Origin: Lepidurus packardi
Taxonomy: Eukaryota > Arthropoda > Branchiopoda > Notostraca > Triopsidae
Direction: 5' to 3'
NCBI GenBank assembly: GCA_023053545.1
Contig: JAKZAN010000004.1
Span: forward strand, 124,001-188,000
Length of the DNA stretch: 64,000 nt
The notes beneath the pieces were generated by a model. The model was not told the DNA's origin, did no database searches, and saw only the letters and a list, made by a program, of their open reading frames with translations. This document shows, piece after piece, positions 33,601-45,800 of the stretch. The position numbers were made by a program, and so were the translations under genes. The first letter of the stretch is position 1; the number at the start of each line of letters is the position of its first letter.

Positions 33601-36600
33601 ATGCAATTGTTGGGACGCTGCGGCGAGTAATTCCTACGCACAGAATAAAGGAACAAACATTAGCTTTATTTTCTAAAAAGCCGAGGGTTCAGAGTGGTTA
33701 GTCATCCTCTTTGTGGTCTCGCAGCCAAAGATTAACCCAAGCTACAAATACAGGAAAGCGCGTCATTTTATTTTGATTTTCTTCGCCCTCCACTGAACGA
33801 CTCGTAAAAAGGAACCCTTGGCTTTTAGCGGGGTTACACCAATCAAGGCTGGTTTTTTTCTTAACGAAGCTGTATTGTGCTGAAAAGAAGGTTTGCTTGA
33901 TGGGTTGAGTGATAAAAGCGAGAAGAAGGTAAAACTTGATGGTTACCAACAAAAGAAAGGAAGGTCAGTTATAGGAAGGAAGAAGTTACCCCAACTGATC
34001 CTTTCTCGAGTGAAAAACAACGTCACTGACCCAAGATCCATCACTAACTTGTCTTCGCACGCGTCAATGAAAGCATTTCTAGTCTCCCTGTTCTAGTATT
34101 GCCTCCGTTCGACACGCTCTTAATTCTCTCTGTTGGAGAAACTTCCGTGGGCTAATGAAATTAGGGCTAATCAAGGAAGGCTTGACCACAGCTGACTCCC
34201 TTTTGGGGGAAGTTCCTCAATCCAACTTTTCTGTCACACTCGTCACGCTGAAATTCGATCGAGAATGCTTGGGGGGGGGGGGGGGGGGATCTTGACTGAA
34301 TGCTATCTTACATGTGTCCACTTCCGAGCTCTACGATTCTTTATACTGGAACGAACTACCACATGAATCGTCCAATAGGAACATCACTTTCACCGTGTAT
34401 TTGTTCATATTTTTTGTTCATATTTTTTCATGACTCTAGAAATGTTGCAACTATTGGAAACTATTTCTATTGTCTGGAAAATGTTGGAATGGCTCGGCAT
34501 CGGTAAGAATCTTGACCAGGAATGCTTCCCCAGCCAATTTTTCCTTTTTTGAAGTGCGCCCAGTTCTCAGACGTGGGAGATTTGGTGAGTTTGGAGCTAG
34601 AGCATGCGATGTATGCAGTGACCAAAAGGCACGGCCAAGGAAATGACCACTACGTTGAGGTTTTTCGTTGGGTTTTTATAGATATGGATAGCTCGGCATG
34701 TTCGGCCCTTGCGCAACAATGCTGATCATAAAAACCAAAAGAACATCACGAACTAGTTTTTCCTTTCAAGTTTTTTCTCAAGCTTGTCAACCCTATTGCA
34801 AAGAAAGAGAACGAAGCATTCCCATACAGTCCGGTCCACACAACTTCCACGACCATCAAAGCGTCCTTTTTTGTTCTTATGGATATTGTGAGAGATTCTA
34901 ATCGTTCTTCTTCTAAACTCGGGAACCTTTGACTTTCTCTTCCCGATGTCCGAAAAGGAAAAAAGCAAAAGGTCTTGCTTTTCCCCCAACGTTGCCAGAC
35001 GCGCTTTTGTTTAACCCTTTTGAACTTTAAACGTTAACTTTTCATGTAGAGCTCTTATTATTTTTTTTTTAAGGCGGATAGTTGTGTTTCATTAGATCCT
35101 CAGAAGACAGCGCTTTTTTTCGCAAGGGTCGAGATGGTTCGTGCAGGACCGGTAGCTCACGATTCTGGCAAGACAAGAGAGCTCTGTTTAACGAAAATGG
35201 TATTCTCTTTCGAGAAAGATATCATAGAGAGGCCTATTGTTTCCCATGACCTATTCTTGAACGTTTTGAGGGGCATGGAGGTCATCAGACCCAAGGTAAA
35301 AGTTGGTGAGACCGTCATGAAAAGGCGATTACGAGTTGTGTTCTGTGTCAAAAGTTTTGACACCTCGACGCCTACGATGTTTTCCATCTGGTCACCAAGG
35401 CTGCAATTCCTCATAGGCAACCTCTCTAATTTGAATGCCTGCTCTAACGGAAATCCCCAATCCCGGTAGGATCGAGCTTGGCTAAGAGCTCTTTCTGTGC
35501 CCTTGTGGATGGCTTCAAGTCGATTCCCACGAAGCAATTTCGGAACGTCTGACCTTTGCTGCTCCCGCGAAAAGTTAAATTCTTGCGTAAATTTACCCGT
35601 AAGGGCTTAGGGATTGAAATACAGTAGAATAAGGTGCGAACTGCGAACGAGTTACCCTATTTCGTTATGGGTTTCATTTCATTCTTTGTTGGATTTCATT
35701 CATATTGGATTCCTTGGGTTTGAGGAAAATGAGTTAAGCAGCTCCCATTAAATCCGTGTGATTTTAATTACCTTTTAATTGGGCGGAAATCTGAGAAAAA
35801 AGGGAATAATAGTTGACACGAGTTTTTGAAAGAGATGTATTTATTCCTGGGTGACTTAAACGACTCGGCCTAATTGCTTAAACGCGGGCTTTGCCAGAGT
35901 CGAGTTATGTAACACGTGTTTAAAAAACCACTCTATTGGAATGGCTCGGGGAATTAGTGGAAAGGCTTGTAAAACCTTCCATTATCAATTGAGAAAGGAC
36001 GCTCAAGGTTTCCATGCCCTGCCACACTGAGCGAGAGGGCTTTTTAATAAGCGCTCGTCTAAAAAAAGGTTTAGCATATGAATAAGCTTAAAAGCCGTAG
36101 CTATAAGAAGACGCTTTCTAGAGAAAAATAAAGGTCCGCTTGAGAGGGACAGGATACGTTCTGCATAATTTCAAACGAGAGATATTGTTGGACGCGCAGA
36201 TCATTGTGTTCTATGGGTGTAAAAGAAGAAGAGTTGGGAAAACAAAGCCATCTTCCGTTCATGCAAGGGGAGGATTTCATGGAGTTTTTTCTTTTGCATG
36301 TCATTAGAAAAAGCTGAGGACGACAATAAGCAAAAAAGTGGCTACATCCTCGACACGCACGTCACTTTCTTTATGATTTTGGCTCTCCCGGCGAATACAA
36401 CATAGCCTTTGTTAATCTTTTTCTTTTCAATTCTTTCGTTTCATTTTTTTTCTCATTTTTCAAAGAGGTCGTGCCATATGCACCTTCCCCCTAAAAACCT
36501 CGCGGCCTTTTTGACTGGTTTGTGTCATGAAGGATCATCCCCCATTTTATTTCTCGCCATCTTCTCGGTATTCTATATATGGTCATGGTGCGAACTCTAA

Positions 36601-38099
36601 AGATATAGTGAAACCCAATTGTAGGTGTCAAGGAAGGTATAGACGGCTTCTGTAGGCGCATCCGAAGCGAAACAAATGCTTGCTTTTAGAGTATTGCTCC
36701 TAACGTATTGACCTCATATTGCTCATAACTTCTCACAACGAAAGATTAAAAAAAAACATTAAACAGTAAGAAATGAGTTTCTAAGAACGAAAGGCTTTCT
36801 CAGTCTTGATGTTTTCCTTGAGATTTTAAGGAGGCACACAACTCTTATTTTTATTTTGTTAAGTAACAATCTTATAATGCGAAAAACTGATTTTTTTAAT
36901 CAAGTTGTGTCCGTTGAGGCAACACAATTAGAGACTTTAAAGCCAGTAGGTGTAATTGACTGAAGCAGGTGTTCCATAGGCTCTTGAGAAGAAACGACTT
37001 CTTACTTAAAGCCTGTGATGTGTAGGACAACATGAGTTGATGCGAGAAAGCGTTACTCTACACGAGGGTCGGCACCTTCTTTTTTCTTGCGCTTTTGTTA
37101 CTTTCAAATTAAAAAGCCAGGTCCTTTTTTTTTACTTGTATGGCGCTGAAATTTCACGGGCCAGCCTCTTTAATCACAGGTTGGCTGCCAGAGCCTGAAT
37201 GTTGGAGAGGGATTGCAGTTTCCCAATGTGAAGGCAGCAAGGGAAAGAAAAGAATAGCATTGTTGCAAGTTAGCTCCGACAAGCGTAACCAAAAAAAAAA
37301 AAAAAAACTCTTTGACTGACTGGAGAATTGCTCACAAAAACCTTTCCGAGTGGATGAGCAATCTCTCACCTCCCTCAACCGTTTTTATGCTCATTAGGAA
37401 AAAAGCTTCAACCTTCTCTGAAACATTAGTACGAGTCTTTTTCCCTCGGGATTTTTCATCTATTTAAAAAAAAAAAAAAAGAATGCGTAACCTTTCGGGT
37501 CGCTTATGGGAGATGTAAGAGCTTTACTGTCGAAAGAACCAAGAAAGGGAAAAAATCATTTTCAATTTTTATTTGTCCTTAATGGGAGCCTAGTGAAACC
37601 GGGCAATGGTGGTAAAGGATTCGTATGCTAATGACGACTTTTGTTATCGACCAGCCACAGTTTTCAAGCCAAGATCATTTGCATAAATATGCACGGGGTA
37701 CTTTACGAGTGATGAGAACTCTTTTATCGTAGGTGGGTTTTTTCTTGATCGTTCTTTTATTATTATTTTTTAAGCCTCTTACGTTTTTTCTCCTCAATGT
37801 TCGGGGGATGCAATCGCTAATTAGCTATTCGCTACAAACATTCAAACCTTCCCAGTTAAGAAATTACAGGAACATGTCCCATGTTAGCCAATTTTCTATG
37901 ACCAGGTATGTTTTTAAAAGCTTACCTCCAAATTCTGAAGAACACGGACACAGTCCAACTCATGAGTAACATCCAGCTGGATGAGCAAGTTTTCGTATCC
38001 GTTTCCGTTCAAAGTCACCATTGAACTTGCACTAGGATCGATGTGCCATAACAATAATACGAGGACAAAGTTCCAGATCACCCACCCTTTTCCCGCCAT
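27688..38099 (-). CDS. CLCA-type calcium-activated chloride channel regulator, protease motif lost
   Basis: CLCA proteins are secreted or type-I membrane metalloproteases that modulate TMEM16A chloride channels. Exons: 38099-37926, 33633-33318, 33259-33118, 32413-32338, 32274-32155, 32081-31877, 31800-31579, 30873-30574, 30361-30146, 30059-29765, 29308-29171, 29105-27688, about 1206 residues. Order: signal peptide (WNFVLVLLLW), N-terminal CLCA domain (VTLNGNGYENLLIQL ... VLIPASW), CDASTHNKAAPTKHN, vWA domain, beta-rich region with HGDGIYSGYF, a fibronectin-III-like domain (PPSRVTDLRIGH), one membrane helix at about 933-957 and a ~245-residue cytoplasmic tail. The family's HEWAHxRxGVFDE site reads QQWARYRYGVFDE here (33245-33231), so all three zinc ligands/catalytic residues are gone. 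The vWA metal site is DRTQTM rather than DxSxS. The exon 5/6 junction does not keep frame with a GT-AG pair I can find. Confidence 0.88.
33634..37925 (-). other. First intron of the CLCA gene, 4.3 kb
   Basis: Far longer than the other introns of this gene (about 40 nt to 1.3 kb). It contains an 18-G run at 34271-34288, poly-A tracts at about 37290 and 37465, and AT-rich sequence. No nested gene is recognised; open frames such as 35134-35469 lack motifs and have sense/antisense twins. Regulatory elements are possible but not identified. Confidence 0.6.
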
Positions 38100-40884
38100 T
38101 TTCTTAATTCACTCACAGAACAGCCCAAATGTCTCACTTGGAATTCATTCAACTCCCTTCAGAACTCTAAACCACCCCAATGCAATGATGCTCAATTCTC
38201 AATGATGCCAAATCAACGCAAAAAACGAAAGAAAATCAAAAGAGCGTCGTAGCAAAGAGACGAACTTGGACTTGAAGCAACTGAAAAGACACCCGCTCCT
38301 CAGGAACTCAGGTAAACTACTGAAGACGAGTGGCTTCCTCCTCCGCCGATATGGGTCTGGGGGCTTAGTGAGAAAGCAAAAGATGGTGGTGGTCGTGAAG
38401 CACACCTTGGCTGTCCGGTCCCGTCTCGCTGCAGGCCAAGTTAGGTTGCATCCCCAGGTCTAATAATCATAAACCCATGCGGACAAAAAGCCCCAAAAAG
38501 AACGGGCCCAAAAATAACAGACTTGGGCCATGGGAACGAGACTGGAGTTCGTTTCCCCCCGTCACTTAGCGTTTCCATTAACTGTATCAACACTTGTTCA
38601 GTCGGACTGTTGGCCGTTGAAGAGTTTCTCTAGAAAAGAGTTGACAAAGTTTTCCCTGACCTCCAAGTTCTGCGGACAGCTGGGGCCATACCTGCCGTCC
38701 GCATACCAGTTTTCGAACGTAGTCAAATTGGCATGTTTGCATAGGTTGAGGCTTTCATCTTGGATCAAGTTTTGAATCAAGTTTTCCCCATGCATTTTGA
38801 AGAGCTCCGATCGTTGCGTCGCCTGCTGCGTCTCATGACAAGCGTTGGAAGGGATTGAGCCTATGCTATGTGTGTAATCAAACATAAGCCGATAGTGGGA
38901 TGGAGTTTGGAACATGTCTATCCGTTATTGAGATTTCTACGTATAGTTTATTATACGTAGAAATTATATCTATTTATATTTATTTATTTATGCAACCGCT
39001 TATTTAGAAAAGGAAAGTTAAGGAAAAGCGATCGAATGTATTTTGGTGTGACGGTTCGAAACGCTTAGCATCTTTACCATGGCCAACAATGAAAAAGAAC
39101 AGAGCCCAAGACCACCACCTCACTAGTATACCGTAACCGCTAATGGACCGGAAAATAGGCCCCCTTTTTCTCAGCCCCGTATGGTGCCAGGCTTGGGAGT
39201 CATTACCCACCCAAGTTGATCTAATTTGGACGAACCAAAGAAAGAGCGGAAGGAATGAAAAAGAGAATTACTGCTAAAAACACCTTTTCTTCAGATTTGA
39301 ACGATTTTCAGTTCTACACAAACACATTGTCTGTACGTATACTTGACTTCGTTTCTAATGAATCACTTTGTTGTCCTTTATTTACAAAACAATCTCTTAA
39401 TTTTAGAATAACTTATTTTTAGAAAAAACAGAAATGAGTGTGACTTGTACTGTGCTATCCATCGTGCATAAGAATAAGGAATGAACTCTTTATAGAATAA
39501 GAAGAATTAAGAATAAGGAATGAAAGCTTTGGCGTGGCTGATAAGTGAGTGGCGGCAGGAAGGAAGGGTGCGAAGAATTCAAAGGAAGATTTGAAAAAAA
39601 TAGGCTTATAGATGAAATTATTTTTAGACATATAAAATCCTCTTTGGGTCAATTTTCTTCTCAACTAGTTTAATTATATAAATAAAGAAAAGGCGACGAA
39701 GGGCAAATCAACGTGAAAATGAAGCATGAGCCTTGTGCTTTCCAGCCCATGAAAAATAAAAACACATTTTGGTGGTGGGAAGAAGCTCAAAACGGTTTCC
39801 GAGAGCTCCCAAATCTCCTCAAGCGACGCAGAATGACCTGTGCTAATGAATAGAGCCAGCAGTGTTGCATGTATCAAGGTGTGTAGCATACCGCTGGGAA
39901 GACAAGGTGTAAAAATGAAGTCAAAATAAGGAGCGCTGCAACGGAAAAGTACTGTACATCCTTTCAGAAAAAAAGGGCGGCTTTTTCCATGTGGAAAAAC
40001 GACAAGAAACGGTGCAAAACCGTGTCTTCCGGTTAAGCATCTTTTGACCATTTTCTTTGACGTAGATAGGAAAGCCTTTTCCCCAGAAAATAGGAAAGAA
40101 AGAAACAATAGTATCTGGAAACAAGATAGAGTCGAAGAGAGCTATTGTTTCAAGTCAACGAGTGGTTGCCTTCGGTGCCTGAAAGTGAAACCATGAAAAA
40201 GAGATCTTTTTGTTTTGATGGCACCATTGGGGAGATAATGAAGTAGTGTAGCTATTCCCTTGGAGTGATAATGAAGGGTGGGTGCCCAAGATTTGCCGCT
40301 AGCTCTTATTTGCCTCATTTTTTTTTTCTTCTTTTAAATGAGAAAGGACCCGTTCCGTTTGTTTCTGTTTTGTGGCGCGTTTTGATTCACACGGGAGCTG
40401 TAAGAAAGGGAGAAAAAAAACCTTGGGACCCTAAAACGGTTCCAAAGACGTTATGCAAGGAAGACTCCTTAGCAATTGTGGTAAAACTGACGTGGATTGG
40501 CTGGCTCGGGCTTTTAGAATTTAGGGAAAATGAAGGGAACGCTAAAACTAGCGCAGGATTTTCTCATGCATGGGAACGAATAGCGCTAACCGCAATATTT
40601 GATGGCCTCTAAAGCTCCTTGACTGATTTTTCGGTGCTCGCACTGATCTACAAGGGTACTTGCTTTATCGTGAATAAGCCAAACTTGAGCCTGGCGAAAT
40701 TGCGAGGAATTTCAGGGCGTGTAATAGACCCTTTGATTGTATTTGTCAGATAGATTTTGTCAGATTTGATTTTGATTTTCATGTCAGATAGACCCTTTGA
40801 TTTTATTGGGCAAACCATTTGGTGTAACCACAATGAACTTTTCTTTTTAAGGCTCCCGTGAACATTGGATCTTATTCATTATCT

Positions 40885-41075
40885 TATTATATTTTAAGGC
40901 TCCCGTAAACATGATATTATTCATGCCAAACAGGCAGATGGCGTTGATGTGTGTTAGTGTTTTGCGAAAGAGAAACATACAGCTAATTGCCGGATGGTTT
41001 TGCTTCTGAAAAGTACACATTGTAAACAGCACAATGTCCCAAATCAAGTCGTCGAACATTCTGGAGCAAGATTTA
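40885..41075 (+). repeat. Degenerate dispersed repeat, copy 1
   Basis: Shares in order with 42590-42860: ggctcccgta, cagatggcg.tgatgt, agctaattgccgg, ttttgcttctgaaaagtac, agcacaatgtcc.aaatcaa. Homology is clear but gapped. Its class is unknown. Confidence 0.65.
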
Positions 41076-42534
41076 TGAAAAACAGGTTGTCACGCCAGAT
41101 TTTTTTTTTGAAAGATAGCTTTCAAATCTGAAAGTAAGAAACTTTTCTTTTGGTTTTCTTTTTTGATTTCTGCTGACAGAAAACTTTTTTTAACAGCTAA
41201 TTTGAACAGCCCCAAGGACATATTTTTAGAAAACGTATGTCACATAGTTGTACGTTACTCATTTATCACTCATTGGCAAAAAGGTGGATTGGGTGAGCTT
41301 ACTGTCAAACGAGTTTTTCTCATGGATTGTGTTGATTTGAGCAAAAAGTTCCTCCAAAATTCCCCATGCTAACCGACTAGGTCTAGCTAAAGTAAGTCTA
41401 GTAAGTCTAGCTAAAGAAGCTTTAAGAAGCCTAGTCTGCTTCAAGTCGGTTGTGAAATAAGATTCCTATTTTTTCAGCATATTGTCGGAAATTCGCTTCA
41501 AGTGAGTGTTACACAAGGGCCTCTAAAAGTAAGCTTCTGTCGAAGGTTCATTTGCTGTCATTTGCTGCAAGTTTGAGGCATAATAGGTTAAAGTTAACCT
41601 TCGCCAAAGAAATACCTCAAATCTAGCAAACGCGGAAAAAGCGGCAAAGGACTTAAAAATGTGCTGCCAAAGAGGCCAAAAGCCAAGCGTCTTTGTGCCA
41701 GTTCCACCCCCATATCTCTCACGTAACTTTTGGAAAATTCGGTGACAAGGATCCGACTGAAAAGAAAGAATGTTGTGAACCAGGGACAGGGATTTGCCCC
41801 CATTTGTTCAGCTTGGCTTGCAGAAAGGAAGGTTTTCTCTCTTTTCTTCCGCTTATTTCGTTTATTTCGTGCCCCCGTGTTAAATAGGGATTCCATTGAG
41901 TTTGTTCATTTTCGACTATTGACGGGGCGGAGGGTTGTGTACGCTTTTGACCGTGAGCAAAACGGAGGAAAAGACCTCAAAAGGACCAACAAACCATTGG
42001 GAAAAGTTCCTTTTGGGGTGCCCCTCAGTCCACACCTTTGTTACACTCATTTGTCACCTTTTTTCTTTCTATTTTGTCCGGGGATCGGTGGGTCAAACTC
42101 TCCCCGAGCTTCTGAGAAAGCCTCAGCTACTGGTTGTCTCACCTCGTGTCGACTGGAATGCTTAACCCCCTACACCGACCATACAGGTCCAGGTGTCGGA
42201 GCATGGCTAAGCATTGAACAAGGTTTCCCCCCTCCTTGTTAAAGCGAAACCCAATGCGATTTTCCACTTAACCGTGTATAGGTACAACAAATTGTTAAAC
42301 CTCTTATTCTTTCTCGCTTCTTTGAACTCTTGGATGAGCGACCTGAAATGCAGTCTGCAGATTTCAGATTCATTTAACTTTTAAGTTAGCAGAACTCTTA
42401 TAGCTGGGTACATTTCGTCTACTTTACTCGCTATTATTTTTTTATTGAAAGCTCAGGCGTGAGCTAATGCTCGTTGCCGTTTCTGTACAAGTTTTCGCTA
42501 GATTTCATATAATTGTTTAAATGATCATACTCGC

Positions 42535-42576
<42 letters not shown>
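42535..42576 (+). repeat. (TAT)n microsatellite
   Basis: About 14 uninterrupted trinucleotide units, lying immediately before the second copy of the dispersed repeat. Confidence 0.95.
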
Positions 42577-42589
42577 GAGTAAGGCTAGT

Positions 42590-42860
42590 TTAATGCTCCC
42601 GTATAGCTTGGCTTATTGATGGGAAACAGATGGCGCTGATGTTTGTTGGTGTTTCACAAAGGACCTGCGTAAGAAAGGAAAAAGAAAGAAAGAGAGAGCT
42701 AATTGCCGGCAAAGTTGTTATGGGTCTGTTTTTAGTCAAAACACCGGCAAAGTTTCTCTGCTTGTTTTGCTTCTGAAAAGTACAACTTGTCACCCCAGTT
42801 TGCTGTAGAAGCACAATGTCCTAAATCAAATGGTCCAACTCTTGGTTCAAGATTGCTCCG
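42590..42860 (+). repeat. Degenerate dispersed repeat, copy 2
   Basis: Partner of 40885-41075, with two insertions: an A/G-rich aaagaaagaaagagag block and about 50 bp repeating the ccggcaaagtt motif. Confidence 0.65.
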
Positions 42861-45800
42861 CAATTAAGACACTAGCAATAAGATACTGTTCTTATTATTT
42901 TATTTTGAAAATAATAAGTATAATACTATCTTAAAACTTGTATCCTTTTGAAATGTCTTTCATCTTCCTGTCAAAATTAGTTGTAAACAAGTTGCGAGTC
43001 GGCAATAGACAAGTAGAATGAATTATTTTCGTTCTAGGCGGGAGCTCCCTATAATGAATTGCGGTTCCTCCGGTTTTTCGTCTCGTCGGCGTGACTTATT
43101 AGGGGAGGCTGATTTTTTTCTTCATTTTTTTCCCCTACTTCCTGTGGGGGGCACAGTTTAAAGGAAAGTGTTCCAACCTTGTTGGAACCTGTGTGGTGGG
43201 TGAGAACTTGGTCTTCACAACTCCCTGACCATAAACGGTCTGTTCGTGACTAATCCCCTACTCTTAAGGATCACGGTCCTGTAGAGTACATCTAGGCCTA
43301 ACAATGCTATTTCTATCCCAGTCCATGCTTTTGTCACTAAAAGTTCCACCTTTTTCTGTTTTGTTTCTTAGTTTTATTTTTCGTGGGAGGAATGAAGGGT
43401 GGAAAGAATGAATATTTGGTTGGGCCGACCAAGATTTGAAACTGGCCCATGCTCAAACGTTCGTCCGGTGCGCGTGGGTTGCGCTACAAGTTGGCGTTGA
43501 CATTAATTACAAGGTGACGGTCCCGTCTGCAACCAAACTCAAGCCTCAAGACATGTAATGGCCATGAAAGGCGCCTTTTATTCCCCTGCTGACCATGTGA
43601 TGCGGGCATCTGTCTCTTTTGTTTTCTCAAACGTGAAGAGAAAAGCCAAACCGAAAAAAAAATGTCCTAGGATTGGATTGCCCGTGCTGAGTTGATCTGT
43701 CTTATTAAATTCGGGAAACAAAAGGAGGAGGATTGTGAGATTGGGTGCGGGAAAGGTATACCAGGAATGGAGAAAAGAGGTAGAACCGGTTTCTTTGAAT
43801 GTTTTTTAATCGCCTTTCGTTTTTCTTATTTCTTGAACTGCGGTTGTGTGTGTGCCGTATGGACCGCTCATTTGCATACAAACGGACTAATGAGAAGCCT
43901 GTGTTAACTTTTACTCCAACAATTCAACGATTTTTTTTTTACTTTACAATGGAAAAGGAAAGAATTCTTGCTCATTTATAGAGACGCTTAACAACGGTTA
44001 CGTTCTTCCCTACCTCCTTCTCAACAGGATCTCTCAAGGGGAGGGATGAGTAATGTGCCAGGGATACCAAAATATAGCTTTCAAGCTTTCGAGGAAGATT
44101 TTCACATCGCTCGTCTCTTTTCACAATAGGACTCTCTTTGCACTTTTTACACCTCTAATATCTCGCTAGGCCTCTTCAATCATGATCACATGACGCAGCA
44201 ATTCTTACACAAAACAAAAAAACTGAAGACCCAAAACGTCTCCCATTTTTGTATTTCAGAAGAATGGAACACAGACATAACTATTGTTTTGATGTAACAT
44301 GGGGCTGCATGAGTTAAGAGCACACGCCAAGCACATTGCATCGTCCTATTGTGGTAGCCCCAGGGTGTCCAACTGTCAATTCACCCTTGCTCTTATCTCG
44401 TTAACCTAGGAGGTTAACCGGGGAGGTATTCTTCCTTTAAACTTTTAAAAGTGAAATAGGAAACGGCCCAGTTCCAACTTCACAATTCCATTCTCCAAGA
44501 TTTCCTAAGGTAGATTGGAATGGATTTTCTGCCGTTTAATTTCACGCTCGAAACGATTTGGAACCGATTTGCATACAGCAGTTTGGGTTACACTCGTTTC
44601 GAGATGATCTTTTTGCTTCATTAATCATGTACATATCAAAACAAGTTGCAGTCAAGGATATGGTTCTATCCATTTTCACTGGCTCTTGGCTGCGAGTTCC
44701 GAAAGGATAATTGGTTCACACCCTCTTTGGTAAACCAACCCGCATCCCGAAAACATAATTAGTCTGCTGAATTTTTACAAGTTGCGCTCTAAAAAACGAC
44801 CCCAAGTTCTTCAAGAAATGTACATAGATCCACAAACATGTTTTCCTTATTTCAGCTTTGAAAGGCATCTCGTGAAATGCACCTCGTGAAAAACAAACCT
44901 TTACCATGGAAAGTTTCAGCCATTCCTTGCCAAGCGCAGTTGTCCTAGTAAACGAAGTTAATGGATCGTAAAAGTTGGCAGCACCTGGTTTTCTAAATTG
45001 AGTCATTTCAGGGCAGACTATCAATTATTTCATGAACTACGAAGCCAGTATTTACTAGCTGAACGTGCTTAATGCAAAATGAATGAACAGATACATTATT
45101 ATTCAATGCACTTTGATGTCAAGTGCAGTAATTGGAACTAATGGTCCTTTTAACGCGATTGCTCACACATGTCCTGGAAAACGTACGTACTTTTCCAAGT
45201 GGTCGATGTGTCGTCGGTAAATACGATGGGAAAAGGACCAAGTTTAAGAAAAAAGTTCGTTCCCATGCCGTAAGGGAATCTTCCAGAGGGTCCCTTGAAG
45301 GATCTCTTGGTACCTATCTATAAACGAGTGTTTGCTTATTTAGAAAGCTAGGATAAATACGGCCCAGAATGATAATGTCTAAATGGCTCATTCAAAGAGA
45401 GCCTGAGTGTTTATCTCGTTCGTTTCTAAAAGTGCATTGACTTAAAAGTGGGATACCACTGAACAGGAAGCTTCGCTACCCCCAGAAAATGTACTCTCGG
45501 GTACGTTCTATCCAGCCGCAGTCCCGCAGTCACTCTTGACCGCGCACAATAAGACTGTCCAAACAACTCTTTCCTCTAGTGCCACTTAGAAAGAGTAGTG
45601 GCCATACATTGGTAGTTAGTCTTTTAAAGATTTGCCATGCCCCCTTTGCCCCGTAAAGGACTTTCCCAAAATTCGAAATGGGATCCAGATCCAGGTGCCA
45701 AACTTAACAAATCATCCGATTCAAATCTTGGGGAGCTCCTTCTCTCTCTGATTCTCATCTTTTTGTGCCTGTATCGAGAAGAATGGGGCGCAAAAAGTAA

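Noticed and set aside
38598..38915. 105-codon ATG-initiated frame upstream of the CLCA gene (-)
   Set aside because: Contains some Cys and a plausible composition but matches no family I know and has no neighbouring exons; left unassigned.
41594..42242. Overlapping open frames of 64-170 codons on both strands
   Set aside because: Low-complexity, no motifs, mutually overlapping on both strands, no splice partners.
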